DNA of 64,000 bases from Bryum argenteum (lineage: Eukaryota > Streptophyta > Bryopsida > Bryales > Bryaceae). Positions 32,052 through 44,339 of the stretch are shown piece after piece; position 1 is the stretch's first letter; the number at the start of each line of letters is the position of its first letter. A program made the position numbers and the translations under genes. Where the stretch lies: NCBI GenBank assembly GCA_037043015.1, contig CM073331.1, forward strand, positions 2,005,501 to 2,069,500. The letters are read 5' to 3'. A model generated the notes under the pieces. That model saw only the letters and a program-made list of their open reading frames with translations, was not told where the DNA came from and made no database searches.

Positions 32052-32670
32052 CATAGTCAAGAAAGCAATCAGATCACGTTGTGAGTCATCTTCAGAAAAG
32101 CAATTAGATCACATTGTGAGTCATATTTCAAAAAGCATTCAGATTAGCTCATTAGTCAAGTTCAAAAGAACAATTTTATATGTTTGAAAGTCATTTTCAA
32201 AACTGCAATAAGATCAGCTTGTAAGTCATGTTCCAGAAGCAATAGATCAACTGAAATGAGGGTCATGATCAAAGAGCAATCAGATTAGCTTCTAAGTCAT
32301 GTTGAAAGGAGCAATTGGACCTGCTTGTCTGTCATGTTGAAAAGAGTGATAAGATTAGTTTCTCGGTCATATTCAAAATGGTAATCAGATTAGGGTGTGA
32401 GTCATGTGCAAAAGAGCAATCTAATCACCTTCTCAATCACGTCCAAGAGAGCAATAAGATAAGCTTATTTGTTATATTCAAAAGAGCAATAACATCAACT
32501 TGTGGGTCATGTTTAAGAAGCAATAAGATCAGCTTATACGTCATCTTGAGAAGAGCAATTAGATCGGCTAGTGAGTCATGTTGAAAGAACAATAAGATCA
32601 GCTTCTAGACATATTCAACTTAGACGCAATTAGATTAGCTTGTGAGTCATGTTCAAAAGAACAATCAGAA
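32052..32670. repeat. 35-bp minisatellite, longest block
   Basis: About 17 units of 35 bp (consensus words GCAATAAGATCAGCTTGTGA, GTCATGTTCAAAAGA). Spacing is a steady 35 in the best part (32,336-32,475). Between-unit identity is moderate. An 89-codon frame inside is a by-product of the repeat. Confidence 0.85.
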
Positions 32671-33294
32671 GTATACCTCTTGTTTAAAATACAGACAGCT
32701 TATATTCAAAGAGGTAAGAGATTTTTTTCTAATGAAGATCAAATTATGATTATTTATATGATCATTAATATGATCATGCTCAAAGTTGCAAATGATTTCC
32801 TACAGATCATCGACCTTCATCACTTTAACGACAAGTTGTAAGGAATTTCATCTTCGAGTTACTCTCAAGAACTTAGACCACATTTTTGGGTAGATAAACC
32901 AAAGTCGAGTGTGATTTCGGTACGTCGTTAGAAGTAACATTAGACGGTCTAGGGGTTTTTTTACTCTTCAATCTTTAGAGTATGTTTTGGTTTCATCTTT
33001 TTGTAAGAGCAGTTGGATCACTTCTTATATTGTTGTGAAGTCGAGTGGTTGCTCTAGTTTATTTTGCACCTACCGTCATGGACGGGAGTTCATCGACCAA
33101 AAGAAACCATATAAAGCAAAATACTCTCAGATAGGTGCTAATAAATAAGGATGAAGATCAAGAAGCATGATACTATTTGGAACAAGATCGTGTGAAAGCA
33201 TAGCTTGTTTGTGCATGACGTCATTTAACGTGAAAAATCTTTAACAATAATAGATTAAATTTACACATACTTGAACTTTAGATGACTATGAGTT
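32671..33294. other. End of array; segment shared with 59.1-59.36 kb
   Basis: From about 32,990 it parallels 59,110-59,360 (GTAAGAGCAGTTGGATCACT; GATGAAGATCAAGAAGCATG; AGCTTGTTTGTGCATGA). No open frame is conserved between the two. Confidence 0.5.
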
Positions 33295-34225
33295 TTAACC
33301 CCTAAAGATCCAAGAGGACCAAATCGGACTTTTGCTATTCTTGGCAGCCTAAATGAATAAGTTTAAAGTAATATTTTTGCCTAAATTTTTTGATGGGTGC
33401 TCCCTATATTGCAAAGTATATGTGGTAAAATTTGCAAAGCTAAACTAATTCCAAGTTTTGAGTCTTATATGACAATTCTTGGTTTGGGAGCCGAATTGGG
33501 GAAGTTTAAATTTAGTATTTTTTTTAGATTTATTTTTGGAAATATGTTCATAACCAGATTACTACTGAAGTTCTAAAGGGCCCCAAGTCACAAAGAGTAC
33601 CAATTTTACAAGGGCAGCCTCCAAAAGTGTCAAAAATAATCTCAAAACAAGGTTGTCAAACCGGGCAAGCACGCCGCCGGCTCGACTTGCCCGCCCGATT
33701 GAGCTCTCGCTCGCCCGATAGGCTCAAACGACTGTTGACTTTTAGTTTAGGTAAAAAAAACGACAATGTGGCAAGGGTTTAGGTGAAAACTAAGCCACTT
33801 GGCCACCACGTACGGGCCACGTGGAATGCCACATAGGCTTTTTACTTCAAAGATTGTTACCTACAAAAAATTATTCACCTCCTACAATCAAGGTGGGTAA
33901 GCACGCCTGCCTCTTTGAAACAACTAGTGCGCCCGGTTTGCCCGCCCGATCACCTAAATGCGCCCGGATAGACAACCTTGCTCTAAATTCCCAAAAAAAA
34001 CTTCGTAGACAAACTTTGGATGATATGATCTCTCAAATGGTAAACATCCAACGGTCAATTTTTAAATCAAATACCAAAAATTGTCTTAGGTACAAGATCT
34101 TACGGTTGGAAGTTAAAACAAGAATTTAAAAAATTGTTTCACACCCCTTGAAGTGCATAGAGGTAGAAATTGGGGTTTTTGATTTTTCAAGCTCCCAAAA
34201 ACACACAAGGATCTTTAGGGGTTAA
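33295..34225. mobile_element. TTAACCCC-terminated element
   Basis: Inverted ends TTAACCCCTAAAGATCC (33,295) and GGATCTTTAGGGGTTAA (ending 34,225). Read from the right, the first 80 bases resemble the left part of the 62.27-kb element (CTTGTGTGTTTT). TTAA at both termini with CCCC inside recalls piggyBac elements, but no transposase is present and plants are not usually credited with piggyBac, so class is open. A smaller element is nested at 33,649-33,979. Confidence 0.65.
33649..33979. mobile_element. Nested MITE with AAGGTTGTC..CCGGGC ends
   Basis: Left end AAGGTTGTCAAACCGGGC and right end GCCCGGATAGACAACCTT are inverted repeats. The interior repeats GCCCGCCCGAT words near both ends. The sequence is much GC-richer than its host. 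The flanks CTCAAAAC and CTCTAAAT are an imperfect 8-bp direct repeat. No frame. Possibly hAT-like. Confidence 0.65.
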
Positions 34226-34954
34226 ACAATGTTGCAAAATTATTACATTGATGATTGGGTTAGGAATGATAAGCACTAGAGTGTCATGTAACATGTGTGG
34301 ATAATTTGCAAGTACAAGATGTAGTTGTTGATTTATTGACTATAAAAGCAAATGATAGCGTTTTGATGTTGTTCCTTTAATCTAATTAGGAAAATTATTG
34401 TAATAACTTTCTCAATATGTACAGCTTACTAAAATTGAATATCATATGGTTACATGTGTTTAATACGTGATTATTGGCTTATTGCAAAGCTTGCCTACTT
34501 CATCACGCACAACTAATTATTAGAGTGAGATATGATAATATAAATTTTACGATAATTATAATATTGAATGATTTCTTGTGTTTCCTATTTAAGTCTTTAT
34601 AACAATATCACATCAGCACATGATAACATTCATTTATATAATTAAGGGCACGACAATTGTTTGGCAACACAAGAGTAGGATAACAGCACTATGAGAAGAT
34701 GAAGTAGATGGCATGACAAAATAAAATTTTTGAATTAGAAATGAGTTTTCTCCTAAGTTACAATATCCTATACTCTTGTGTTCTTAGAATTGAGTCACTT
34801 TATTAAATGACATGTTGTTGCTCTTGATATAAATTCCAAAAGCAACAACTATTTATTGGTTATCTTCTCATCATGTGTACGTATTCAGGTAATACGATAT
34901 ATTATTAGAACCCTAGATGCAGAAAGAAAATGGACAAGTACACATGATCAAGAC
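34226..34954. other. AT-rich DNA, nothing recognised
   Basis: No gene, repeat or element end that I can support. Confidence 0.5.
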
Positions 34955-35680
34955 CTTAACCATAAACACCCGCAACCACCACGACTAGATGCGCCACAAC
35001 GACCACGCTTCAACCACCACGTCCACACGCTACTTGAACTCCACGAGACCACGCACCCACAACAACCACAACCAAATGCACCAACAACCACACGTGACTA
35101 CGACCCCACACAAACACATGACCATACGTGACTACGACCGCTACGATCACTACGACCACATGCAACTACAACCACCACGACCACACGCAACTACAACCAC
35201 CACGACCACACGCAACTATGACCACCAAGACCACACGCGTCTACGACCACGACCACCTGAAACCACGACTTCACGCGACTACACCCACCACCACCACACG
35301 CTACTATGCCCATCACCACCACACGCGTCTACGACCACGACCACCTGAAACCACGACTACACGCGACTACACCCACCACCACCACACGCTACTATGCACA
35401 TCACCACCACACAACTACGACCACCACGACCAAAGACGATTACTGTAACGACCACCACACGCGTCTACCACTACACACGATTACGTCCACATGCAACCAC
35501 GATCACACGCGGCTATGACCACACGACCACAACCACCCAACCACCCGCGACTAGGACTACCACGACCACACAAGACTGCGACCACCCAACCTCATGCAAC
35601 TACGACTACACACGACTATGATCATACGAGACCACGACCAAACACGACCACAACCACCACGACCATGACTACTCTGTACA
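34955..35680. repeat. ACC/ACGACC low-complexity tract
   Basis: About 0.7 kb of strand-asymmetric (C and A on +, almost no G/T runs) degenerate repeats of CACGACCACACGCRACTAC type, including a roughly 110-bp block that appears twice (from 35,232 and 35,328). Several overlapping frames stay open only because stop codons are rare in this composition. Confidence 0.85.
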
Positions 35681-37623
35681 TCCACAATTTCTCTGTACCA
35701 CTACAATACTATACACAACCACGCCCACTATACATTATCTACAGACCACAAGCATACAAATATTGATTACTATACAATTATTGTGCACGACTACAACTAC
35801 TAGTCTACTACATATAAACAACAACACAACAATAACTACCGTACACTACGATGATCACAATACCGCCTTGTAATGATAGAGCCTTCTTAAAGAATCATGG
35901 TAGGGCACAATTATACGACCGTAGCAAGATACGACACTAACTTGCAAGAGAATCACATGCCTCGCATGATAATTAAATACGTAATGACGTATGGCAGGAA
36001 CAATGAAAACAACTACATTTAGACAAAATCATAGTACTAACATACTACCTCCATGACAATAACATATTTCATAAATTCATAAGACTTAAAAGTTTAAATT
36101 TTGTCTTTTTTATGATTATCCTAAACTCTTGCTTTGTCAGTTTCAGAATTTTAGTACGAAAAAATAGTATGATAATATTTTTTCCAAGTTATGAAAATAT
36201 TTTTAAGTGAAACTAACATAGTAGGATATATATGTTACAAAACTTACGGATCCTTCCGGGCGGGGAATTTTAATATACAAAAAGATGGATAATTTTACCA
36301 AACACGTAAGGCTAATCTATGTAAAACATCATCAAATTTACATCAAATTAGGCTACTATCTGAAAAAGCTCTTAAACACCGTGTTGGCAGAATCACATTA
36401 GTACTTAAATGCCCAAAGGGTCTAAAGCCGAGACAATTTTCAAATGCGTCAAAAATGAAGGTCACCTATCTAGATTCGACCACACAATCTTGTAATAAAT
36501 CATGTTCTAGGTCATGTAAATCGAATTTGGAGTCAAGAGGTCTCATAAATTGCAAGATTATAACATATTAGTACCCAATAAAAATCACGAAGTTTCATCA
36601 CTTTCACTTTGGAGCAAAATTGCTATTAGCAAGTCCATTGCAATGAAAAAATCACCAACTAGCAAGTTGTCCAACATCATCTTATCGACACCATTGTGCA
36701 AAAAAAATTGACTCAAATATTAAGCTTACATCGGTGAAAATTGCCCCAAAATATACAAAGAAAGAAAATTTCAAAACTAGACCCCTTGCGCTAAAATGCA
36801 CGTCATCTCTTTCTTACATAGTGGATGCAACTAAGGTTTCTATCCCAAACACTAGACTCAATTAGAAATCCATTCCAACAAAAAAAATCAAAATCCAACA
36901 TTGGATGAAGGAGAAACATCTCCCCAAAGTCCATTTACTTTTTAGTTTTTTCAGTATAGGAAACATAATTATTCAATACAATTCCAATACTTGGAAAAGT
37001 ATTCAGATAAAAAATCTTCTAACTACAAACTGTTGTTGGAAATCATCTAAAGATCCTACTTATGTAAATAGCATTCATAAGAATTTAAATTTGATTTCAC
37101 ATTGTTGGCTTGCAATGGCAAAAGATGCTCTATGTTTGAGAAGTCGAAAACAAGAGCTACCTTCACAAGAATAAGTGCCATTTATTCATACTTCATCTTA
37201 TGGGTCTACAATTTCTATCACACAAACTAGACTTAAGACCCAATCGAAGTGATTTCGTCAAAAGTGATGAAAAAGAAACGACGCTCCAAAGTTTTTCCCT
37301 TTCATCCAAGATGTTATTTTTGGACATTTCTAGCGTTCAAGGATATAAAACTTCACTGTGCCATTGGGCCATTTTTCAGTGATCCGCAAACGCATCCATT
37401 CTGTCTTTTTAGGATCAGTCATAGTGGTCCGGTGTCTGCTAGTTATTCTCTTTTCCAAGCCATCCAGGGCAAAGAGAGCATCTAAACACCTGCTCCGGAG
37501 ATCTCCCTTACAATCTTGGGATTGACTATTTTTCATAATTCCGTGTTACGCGGTATTCATTTCTAGCATATCAAAGGATTATGTAAAATTAATCCATCGT
37601 CATCCAATTACTCATTATCATCC
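35681..37623. other. Unassigned AT-rich region
   Basis: Decayed CTAC repeats run to about 35,850, then unique-looking DNA. Frames of up to 89 codons (36,905-37,174) show no motif. No element ends identified. Confidence 0.4.
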
Positions 37624-40178
37624 ATAGTACCTTCAAAACTGTGACGTCGAAAGATTGCAACACTTCTGCTTTGCTTAGGTACCTTGTTTGAACACACGGA
37701 TAGTGGAGGAGCTTGTTCAGCTTCTCTGGTTGCTATATACATTGTAGGCTGAAGTTGGATGCTTTCATGTGATTCCATATGTATCATTGTAATGCACGAA
37801 CCATATGGATTGATAGTGCCTTGCTCGCGAGGGATAGGTACTCCTCTAGACGTCGCTGTGGGCGGAGGCAATGCTTCCGAAGGCACCTGCTTCTCATCAT
37901 CTGATCTCCGGATTATCAAGCCCCTGTTCTCAAAACTTCGAGATATTGTTCTTGTGACCTATCCACCTCAATCCCTCACCACAAAATAGTGGCACTGTTT
38001 TTGTTGCTGAACGTCACAAGCATTTCTGTGTTTCGTAAAGGTCAATCGCATCTAGAACTGTTTCTCTTTAAATCAGATATTAAGGCTCGAACACCTTCTG
38101 ATTTCGTCCGGAGCTTGTGTATCTACGTGCTCGCACGTGAGTGAATCCTATCCGGGAAACCATACGGATTGACAGTATCTATTTTACAAGGTATAGCTAC
38201 TGCTTTATGAAGGGGTGGAATTAGAGGCAATGATTTGAGCTGAGCATTTCCGAGGGCATCCTGCTCCTCACAGTCTGACCTCCAGATGAAAGATCTGTGC
38301 TCAATGAGCCTTTTTTTGAATCGACATGCAACCGCCATCTACGGAGCCCCTGTTTCGATTCACTTTGATGGGAGCTCCTGTTGTTAAATATTACTCTGAT
38401 AGGTTGTTATTGTGACCTACGTCACTTTAATCCCTCACCTTTAGTAGCAATCTTTCGTACGTACTCGCCCGCAAACGATTAGACCCAATAGTGCAAGTGA
38501 AGCAGTCACCAGAAAACGATTTTGGGAAGCTTATTCTGTGATGCTGGGCCACATGGGAGTGATGGAGTTCTGGTTGGAAACTGATATATGTTGCAATATT
38601 CAGGACAGTGATGGTCGCCCTATGTCCGTGCCCTTTTTGAAACATGGGCGAAGAGAACAAGATTCGGAAAATCGTTTCAGATTCGCATTTTCTCGGGAGT
38701 GGTGTCAAAGCTAGTCAGGATCCTTTTTCAAACTTTGAAGTTGTATGCACTATCTTTGTCCCAACGAAATAAGTAGCAATATTAGTAGCTCAGTCAACTA
38801 GACATAGTTTTTGTAATAAGTACTCAATCAACTCAACTCATGCGTAGGGTACGATGTAAGAAATGCAGCCAACTCTAATTCACAATGGCAACCAGAAGAG
38901 CTGTATATGCTCCTTCACTCTCAGATTTGAAAATGAGTGAATTAGTTTGAAAACAAGGTAAGCCAAGCACAAGTGTTCCGGTTTCGCAACTGTAAAGGAT
39001 TTGTTTAAAGAACCGGATCGCTGTTTAAAGAAGTTTGTACTAAATGACTCATGAAGCACGACTTGTCCCACATGCAAATCAGATGGTGAGGTGCAGGATG
39101 CCACTCTTGGATGCTTTGATCACATCATTTCCTGCATTGGGAAGTAAGAACCAGCTTCGCTATCTCTAGTCAACACCAAATACCAAATCCGTATGGTTTA
39201 TGTATTGCGGACAGCGAAAATCGTTTTCTGGTGATTGCTTCACTTGTACTTTATGGGTCTGATCGTTTGCGGGCGAGTACGAAAGATTGCCACCAAAGGT
39301 GGGGGATGCATTGAAGTGGAAATGTAGGTCACAATAATTAAGTATCAGAGTATTAGTACGAACAGGGGCTCCCATCAAAGTGAATCGAAACAGGGGCTCC
39401 GTAGATTATGATAGCATGTCGATTCAAAAAAAGGCTCATTGAGCACAGTTCATCATCTGAAGGTCAAACTGTGAGGAGCAGGATGTCCTCGGAAGTGCTC
39501 AGCTCATATCATTGCCTCTAAACCTACGCCTTCATAAAGCAGTAGCTATACCTTGTGAAATAGTTACTGTCAATCCGTATGGTTTACCGAATTGCATTCG
39601 CTCACGAATGAGCGCGTAGATATTCATTCAAGCTCCGGGCGAAATTAGAAGGTGTTCGAGCCTCATCTGTTTTAAAGAGAACAGTTCTAGATGCGATTGG
39701 TCTTTACGAAACACAGAAACTTCTGTGACGTATAGCAGCAAAAGAATGCCACAATTTTGTGGTGAAGGATTGAGGTGGATAGGTCATAAGACCAATATAT
39801 CGAAGTTTTGATAACAGAGGCTTGATAATTCGAAGGTCAAGTACCAAAAAGGCTCATGGAGCACAAGGTAGACATCAGAAGTTCATGCGATGAGAAGCAG
39901 TTTGCCTTCGGAAGTGCTCAGCTCATTTCATAGCCTCTGACGGCGGCCACGTTCAGAGGAGTACCTGTCCCTCGCGAAAAAGGCACTATCAATCCATATG
40001 GTTCGTGCATTACGATGATACATATGCGATTACATGAAAGCATCCAACTTCAGCCTACAATATATATAGCAACCAGAGAAGCTGAACAAGCTCCTCCACT
40101 ATCCGTGTGTTCAAACAAGGTACCTAAACAAAGCAGAAGTGTTGCAATCTTTCGACGTCACAGTTTTGAAGGTACATC
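37624..40178. repeat. Large inverted repeat (arms about 0.9 kb)
   Basis: The left arm (37,624-38,532) and right arm (39,213-40,178) are inverse copies. TACCTTCAAAACTGTGACGT on the left faces ACGTCACAGTTTTGAAGGTA on the right, and CTCGCCCGCAAACGAT faces ATCGTTTGCGGGCGAG. A 680-bp spacer lies between. The arms carry recurring exon-like blocks (see 37,700-44,880). One strong frame in the left arm (minus) and one in the right arm (plus) encode the same peptide, so the arms diverged slowly at protein level. Confidence 0.8.
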
Positions 40179-40639
40179 ATTCTTTACGAGACTGCTATCT
40201 TTCAGATCGTGCAACAAAGATGTAACCCCTAAATTCACAATAATATTTATAAAAAGGTTAATGAAGCATAGCATGTCCTTCATGGATCATACGATGTGAT
40301 GCAGGTTGTCACTGTACAAATACAGGAACCATATTTATTACTTTTGTTTCGATAGCTTCTGTTTTGTGCAAAACAGGGTGACCGTTTCCTATTAATGCTT
40401 ATGTTCAAAACGGACTCCGAGGTGCTGGATGTCCTCGAAAGTGCGCAGCTCTTATCACCGCCTTTGCCACCGAAAATGCCCAGAGGAGTTGCTATACCTT
40501 GTGAAGAGGAAACTGTCAATCCATATAGTTCAAGTATTACACGAGGTATGCTTCTGAAGTGCTTACAAAAAGCAGCAGCTCACCATCAAGAATACCGCAC
40601 TAAAGAAACAATGTCCTCGAGTAATGTTAGAGTATAGCG

Positions 40640-41349
40640 TGTATCGCAAACAGTGGATATAGAGTGTCATGCCTAGAATCAGATACTGTTTTCAATATGA
40701 AGAAATCATCCTCTCATTCCTACAAGACAAGTTTATAGTATGTATGTATGCCACATCTTTACAGAAGTAGATGTAGGCTCACGAACACCAAGGACCCAAA
40801 ATAATGTAGTTCTCACACCATACTACACAAGGCGAGCATAAAGAAAAGGCCAGAATATCCGCTACAGTGCTTCCGTTGCTCTATGAACTTCACACACGGA
40901 GAACCCTTAATTCGTTTCTGCTGCGGCGTAGGCCGGCTAGGGTGCGAAACCGCAAGAGGTCTCGATAATCTTTGAAGCAGCCTTCATTCTCCAGATTATA
41001 TCGATCGATCGCAAGAGAATCAACACTCAAAGGAGCCATCGTTGCGCATTCCAGAGCAGATTCACTACTCCGGAAGCCGATCATTTACTTCTATGGTGAG
41101 CCAATGGAACATGCTTCTGAGTCTGACTACGTATTGTTGCGATTCGAGTGCTAGATAATAGCTTTCTCTGCAGTCCGTAGGCGGTGCAATCCCACACTTT
41201 GGAGTTTGGAGTTTGTATGCACTATCTTTGTCACAACAAATTAAGTTGCAGGATTACTAGCTCCGTCATCTAGTCATAGTTATGTATAATGAAGTAGTTC
41301 ATATGCTGGCAGATCGCTCAGTGCATCACTGTTGCTGAATTTACAAAAG
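40640..41349. other. Unassigned region between repeated blocks
   Basis: The 41,205-41,300 stretch copies 38,735-38,830 (TTGTATGCACTATCTTTGTC), showing that intron-like flanks were duplicated with the blocks. No gene is called. Confidence 0.45.
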
Positions 41350-41872
41350 AACGTTCCAGGAAGGCTCATCAAGCACAGTTTGTCGTCCGAAGATCAGACG
41401 TTGAGAAGCAGGTTTCTCCAATTCGATGCTTTGGCCATATCATTGCCTGCAGGGATAGGAGTCAACCAGCTTAACTATATTTCGTTGATTTTTGAAAACC
41501 AAACGATATGGTTCACATAACCGCAGTCCAGTCGATTTGACCTGTCGTGGCAGCTTTTTACTTGAGAAGAGGATCAGCGTTATGATGCATAACAGCGCCT
41601 TCCCTGGCCTTCCCTGGCGTTATGTGTCTGCGCCAACGAATGCATGCCAGGTGCTACTACCCGAAAAAAATTTCCAGTACGCCACAATTTTGTAGCTCTA
41701 GTAGGAATCCTTGGATTTGACATCCAGTTTTACAGTTTTCCGTCCACCCATCCATGCTTCATCCGACACAAAGACACTTCAACATACATAATATTTACAG
41801 CTTTATTGCACAATATTTCTTTCCACATTACATTGTCCGACTGTTCTTTGTACATTGTCACACCAAGCTGCC

Positions 41873-44033
41873 CTATTTTTCGCCAATGTGCACATTGAAA
41901 ACACAGTTCGTGAAGCTTCCGCGTAGTATTGATTTCTTGATTAACTCCTCAATTTCCGGCACCATCACAGTTTCTTGTCTCGAATGGGATTCTGGAATCC
42001 TCTCCTGGCCTTCAACAACCGATCGAGAAGTGGACGCGATTGTTTCTTGTTTTTTTCGCCACTCATCTTTGAACTTCTTGGACTTGATCGAAGCTTCTGT
42101 TATCCTATTTAGCTTTTCTGGATCAATATTCTCCCAAAATTCATCCTCATCAGTGAGACCTTCTTCATCGCGACTTTCGGTCATTGGAATATCCTCAATA
42201 CTCAACCTGCAAAATAGAAGCCAAATCAAAACACGAGTCAAATCAACAAAGAGCAGCTACATCCTTGAACCACTTTCTATGACGCAAAATATGTTTACCT
42301 TTGTAACTCCGACGTAACTTCGTAAACATGTATACTTGAGGTGACTTTTCAATTGTTGCGCATGCCATGCCTCCAACTCTTGTTGGTAATGATACTCGAA
42401 AGTCAAAGGCTCCCCGTTATCATGTTGTAAGGCTCCGTGTTAAAGCTCATACGCTTTTACGCTTTTTCTGTGATCTTTATGTAATCATACCGGCGAGAGT
42501 TTTCTCATTGCGATGGCCCGTGATGCTAGACATTATCTCCTTTGGTACTTGAGCGCGGGCATTCTTGTAATCTTTGTCACTCTCCGCTTTTGTTCTTTGA
42601 AATTACCTTTAATCCCGTGAGTTTCCATCATCTGTTTTGACCACCCCCCGCATTGTACTCAAACCAACCGGTTGTTGCTTGAACCATGTATTCGTTTTTA
42701 TTGTGAATGCATGATAAAAAAGTGGCCCACATGTTTTAGACTCGGGTGGCATGTGCTCAATGAGCGTCGAAAAGGTCTCCAACACGTCTCGGTTGTAGGA
42801 AACAACCGCACTTCCAAAATGCTCTTGCTGAAATCGCTTCAACGACACTTTGTAGTTTTTGGAGATTCTTTCATCGTACCTGCCTAAATATAATCATGAA
42901 CTTATCAATACAACATATCATGCTCACAGTTTCCACATTTCAGAGGTTCAAACTTACCTTAGAAAGTCTTTCCCTGCTTCATCTTTTCCAAGTTGAAAGT
43001 CAGACACCAAAAGTCCTTGCAATTCATATCCTCCTCGTATAAGAAACACCGTAACACAATAATATGCAAATCTCTTCTGAACTCCCAACGGATGAGTTGC
43101 CAAATGTTTAGGATGAGAAAGTACTCTACATTCTTCATCAAATGTGATACAATCAACCTTCTTCCTCGGTTTGTTGGCACCGAAATCTCTACTCCGTTCC
43201 ATAGCATCCTGTACAGCCCTAGTAGTGGCTTTGAACCAAGGATGCGTTTTTATGTTAAACGGCACCTCCTGAATTCCGGTTGTAACAATCCTTTCATCTT
43301 GAGCATGGCACAGAATTCGATTGAAAGCTTGTAGCATACTCATGATCGTTCCAGTAGGATAGTGTTCACCACTTTCCTTGCTCAGCATAATAAAAAACTT
43401 ACACAACATTGATCCAAACTCTTGAAGAGGAAGCTTCTCAATTGTAATAGAAGTATCCAATCCACAAAAATTTCTCCAAGCATCAAACCGATTTTCGCCC
43501 ATGTATCGATCTCTTGCTTGGATTTTTACGCAGAACTTAACATTTTTCCATTTTTTCCGGATCACAATCAAAAATCCACGGCCAGGACCCTTCATTGCTA
43601 CTACATCGACTCACTCGTATCGGGATCTACGAAAACTATCTCGAATTCAAAACGGTGTATGATAACTCCCTATTCGGCACTTCAACAGTTGTAGGACTTG
43701 AAAAATCGATCCCAATTCCAAAGATATCAAAGCCTTCTAGTGTTTCTTCATCAAACACCGAGGAGTTTCCACACTAACGAGACTATTCTCCGTCATTAGA
43801 TCATTTCGAAGTGAAACAGCCGCAGGTTAAGAGTTGAGCTCTTTCGTCAGTATGTAGGGATTTGGTGCGGCGCTACTACCACTTTCACCACCACGACCTC
43901 GCCCTCGACCGCGACCATGCGTAGGATGATCGGCAATCGACATGATCCGCTTGTATGTAGGAACCCTCTTGCGCTTCGAACGCTCCATCGCAGACAGAAG
44001 CACGCACCTCGAGAAAAATGACGGGCTCATCAC
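41873..44033 (-). pseudogene. Crypton/DUF3504-like tyrosine recombinase gene, decaying
   Basis: Reading leftwards, an N-terminal block (43,827-44,033) has ERSKRKRVP, a likely nuclear signal, and a GRGRGRGG stretch. The core exon (42,958-43,595) has MKGPGRGF, GEHYPTGTI, LSHPKHLATHPLGV and FLIRGGYELQGLLV. The last resembles the first catalytic Arg region of DUF3504 proteins (QRICH1, ZMYM and Crypton recombinases). A 78-bp intron (42,880-42,957) has a clean GTAAG donor and GCAG acceptor. Downstream, frames are shifted, but ITGHRNEKTLAG and a Tyr (42,485-42,520) match the recombinase C-terminal box. A 92-bp intron (42,207-42,298) leads to an acidic last exon ending FTNCVFNVHIGEK. The basic HxxR box is damaged. 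Family assignment is mine, by motif. Confidence 0.6.
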
Positions 44034-44166
44034 AATGGCGGCGTAGTTATTTGGGAGGGATGAACAAACGGATGTCCTACGGAAAATGAAATTTCATTCA
44101 AGGATTCCTACTAGATGTTTGGATGAAAATCATCCACATCCATCCACGGACTTGGTTATGTCCGGC

Positions 44167-44293
44167 AATGGTCAAGAAATGACCCGTGGTTATGAGAAAT
44201 AACCAATGGGGCAGTACCTACCTCGCCGCTCGCGCGGCTCGGTAGGTACCGCCCGATCGGTTATTTCTCATAACCACAGGCTGCTCGACCATT
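44167..44293. repeat. 127-bp multi-level palindrome
   Basis: AATGGTC faces GACCATT at the outer ends. GGTTATGAGAAATAACC (44,188) and its inverse GGTTATTTCTCATAACC (44,259) are each self-complementary at their ends. GTACCTACC faces GGTAGGTAC (44,214 and 44,241), and the centre holds GCCGC facing GCGGC. The centre is GC-rich in AT-rich surroundings. No frame. Confidence 0.9.
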
Positions 44294-44339
44294 ACCTAGT
44301 CCATTTTGATGAGAAATTCGTAAGTCCAGGTTGAGCAAT

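Noticed and set aside
32315-32584. 89-codon frame with repeated ISF/SVIFKRAI pattern
   Set aside because: It only mirrors the 35-bp minisatellite and small indels; unit-to-unit changes do not favour silent positions.
32052-32670. Regular 35-bp spacing, considered as a CRISPR array
   Set aside because: There are no distinct repeat and spacer parts; the whole 35-bp unit repeats with gradual decay, and the DNA is eukaryotic.
34856-35766. Several long overlapping His/Thr-rich frames
   Set aside because: Stop codons are rare in A/C-only sequence, and all frames are open at once, so openness is not evidence of coding.
42880-42957. Region between the two recombinase frames as a frameshift
   Set aside because: A GTAAGT donor, a TTTAGGCAG acceptor and matching phase make a 78-bp intron the better explanation.
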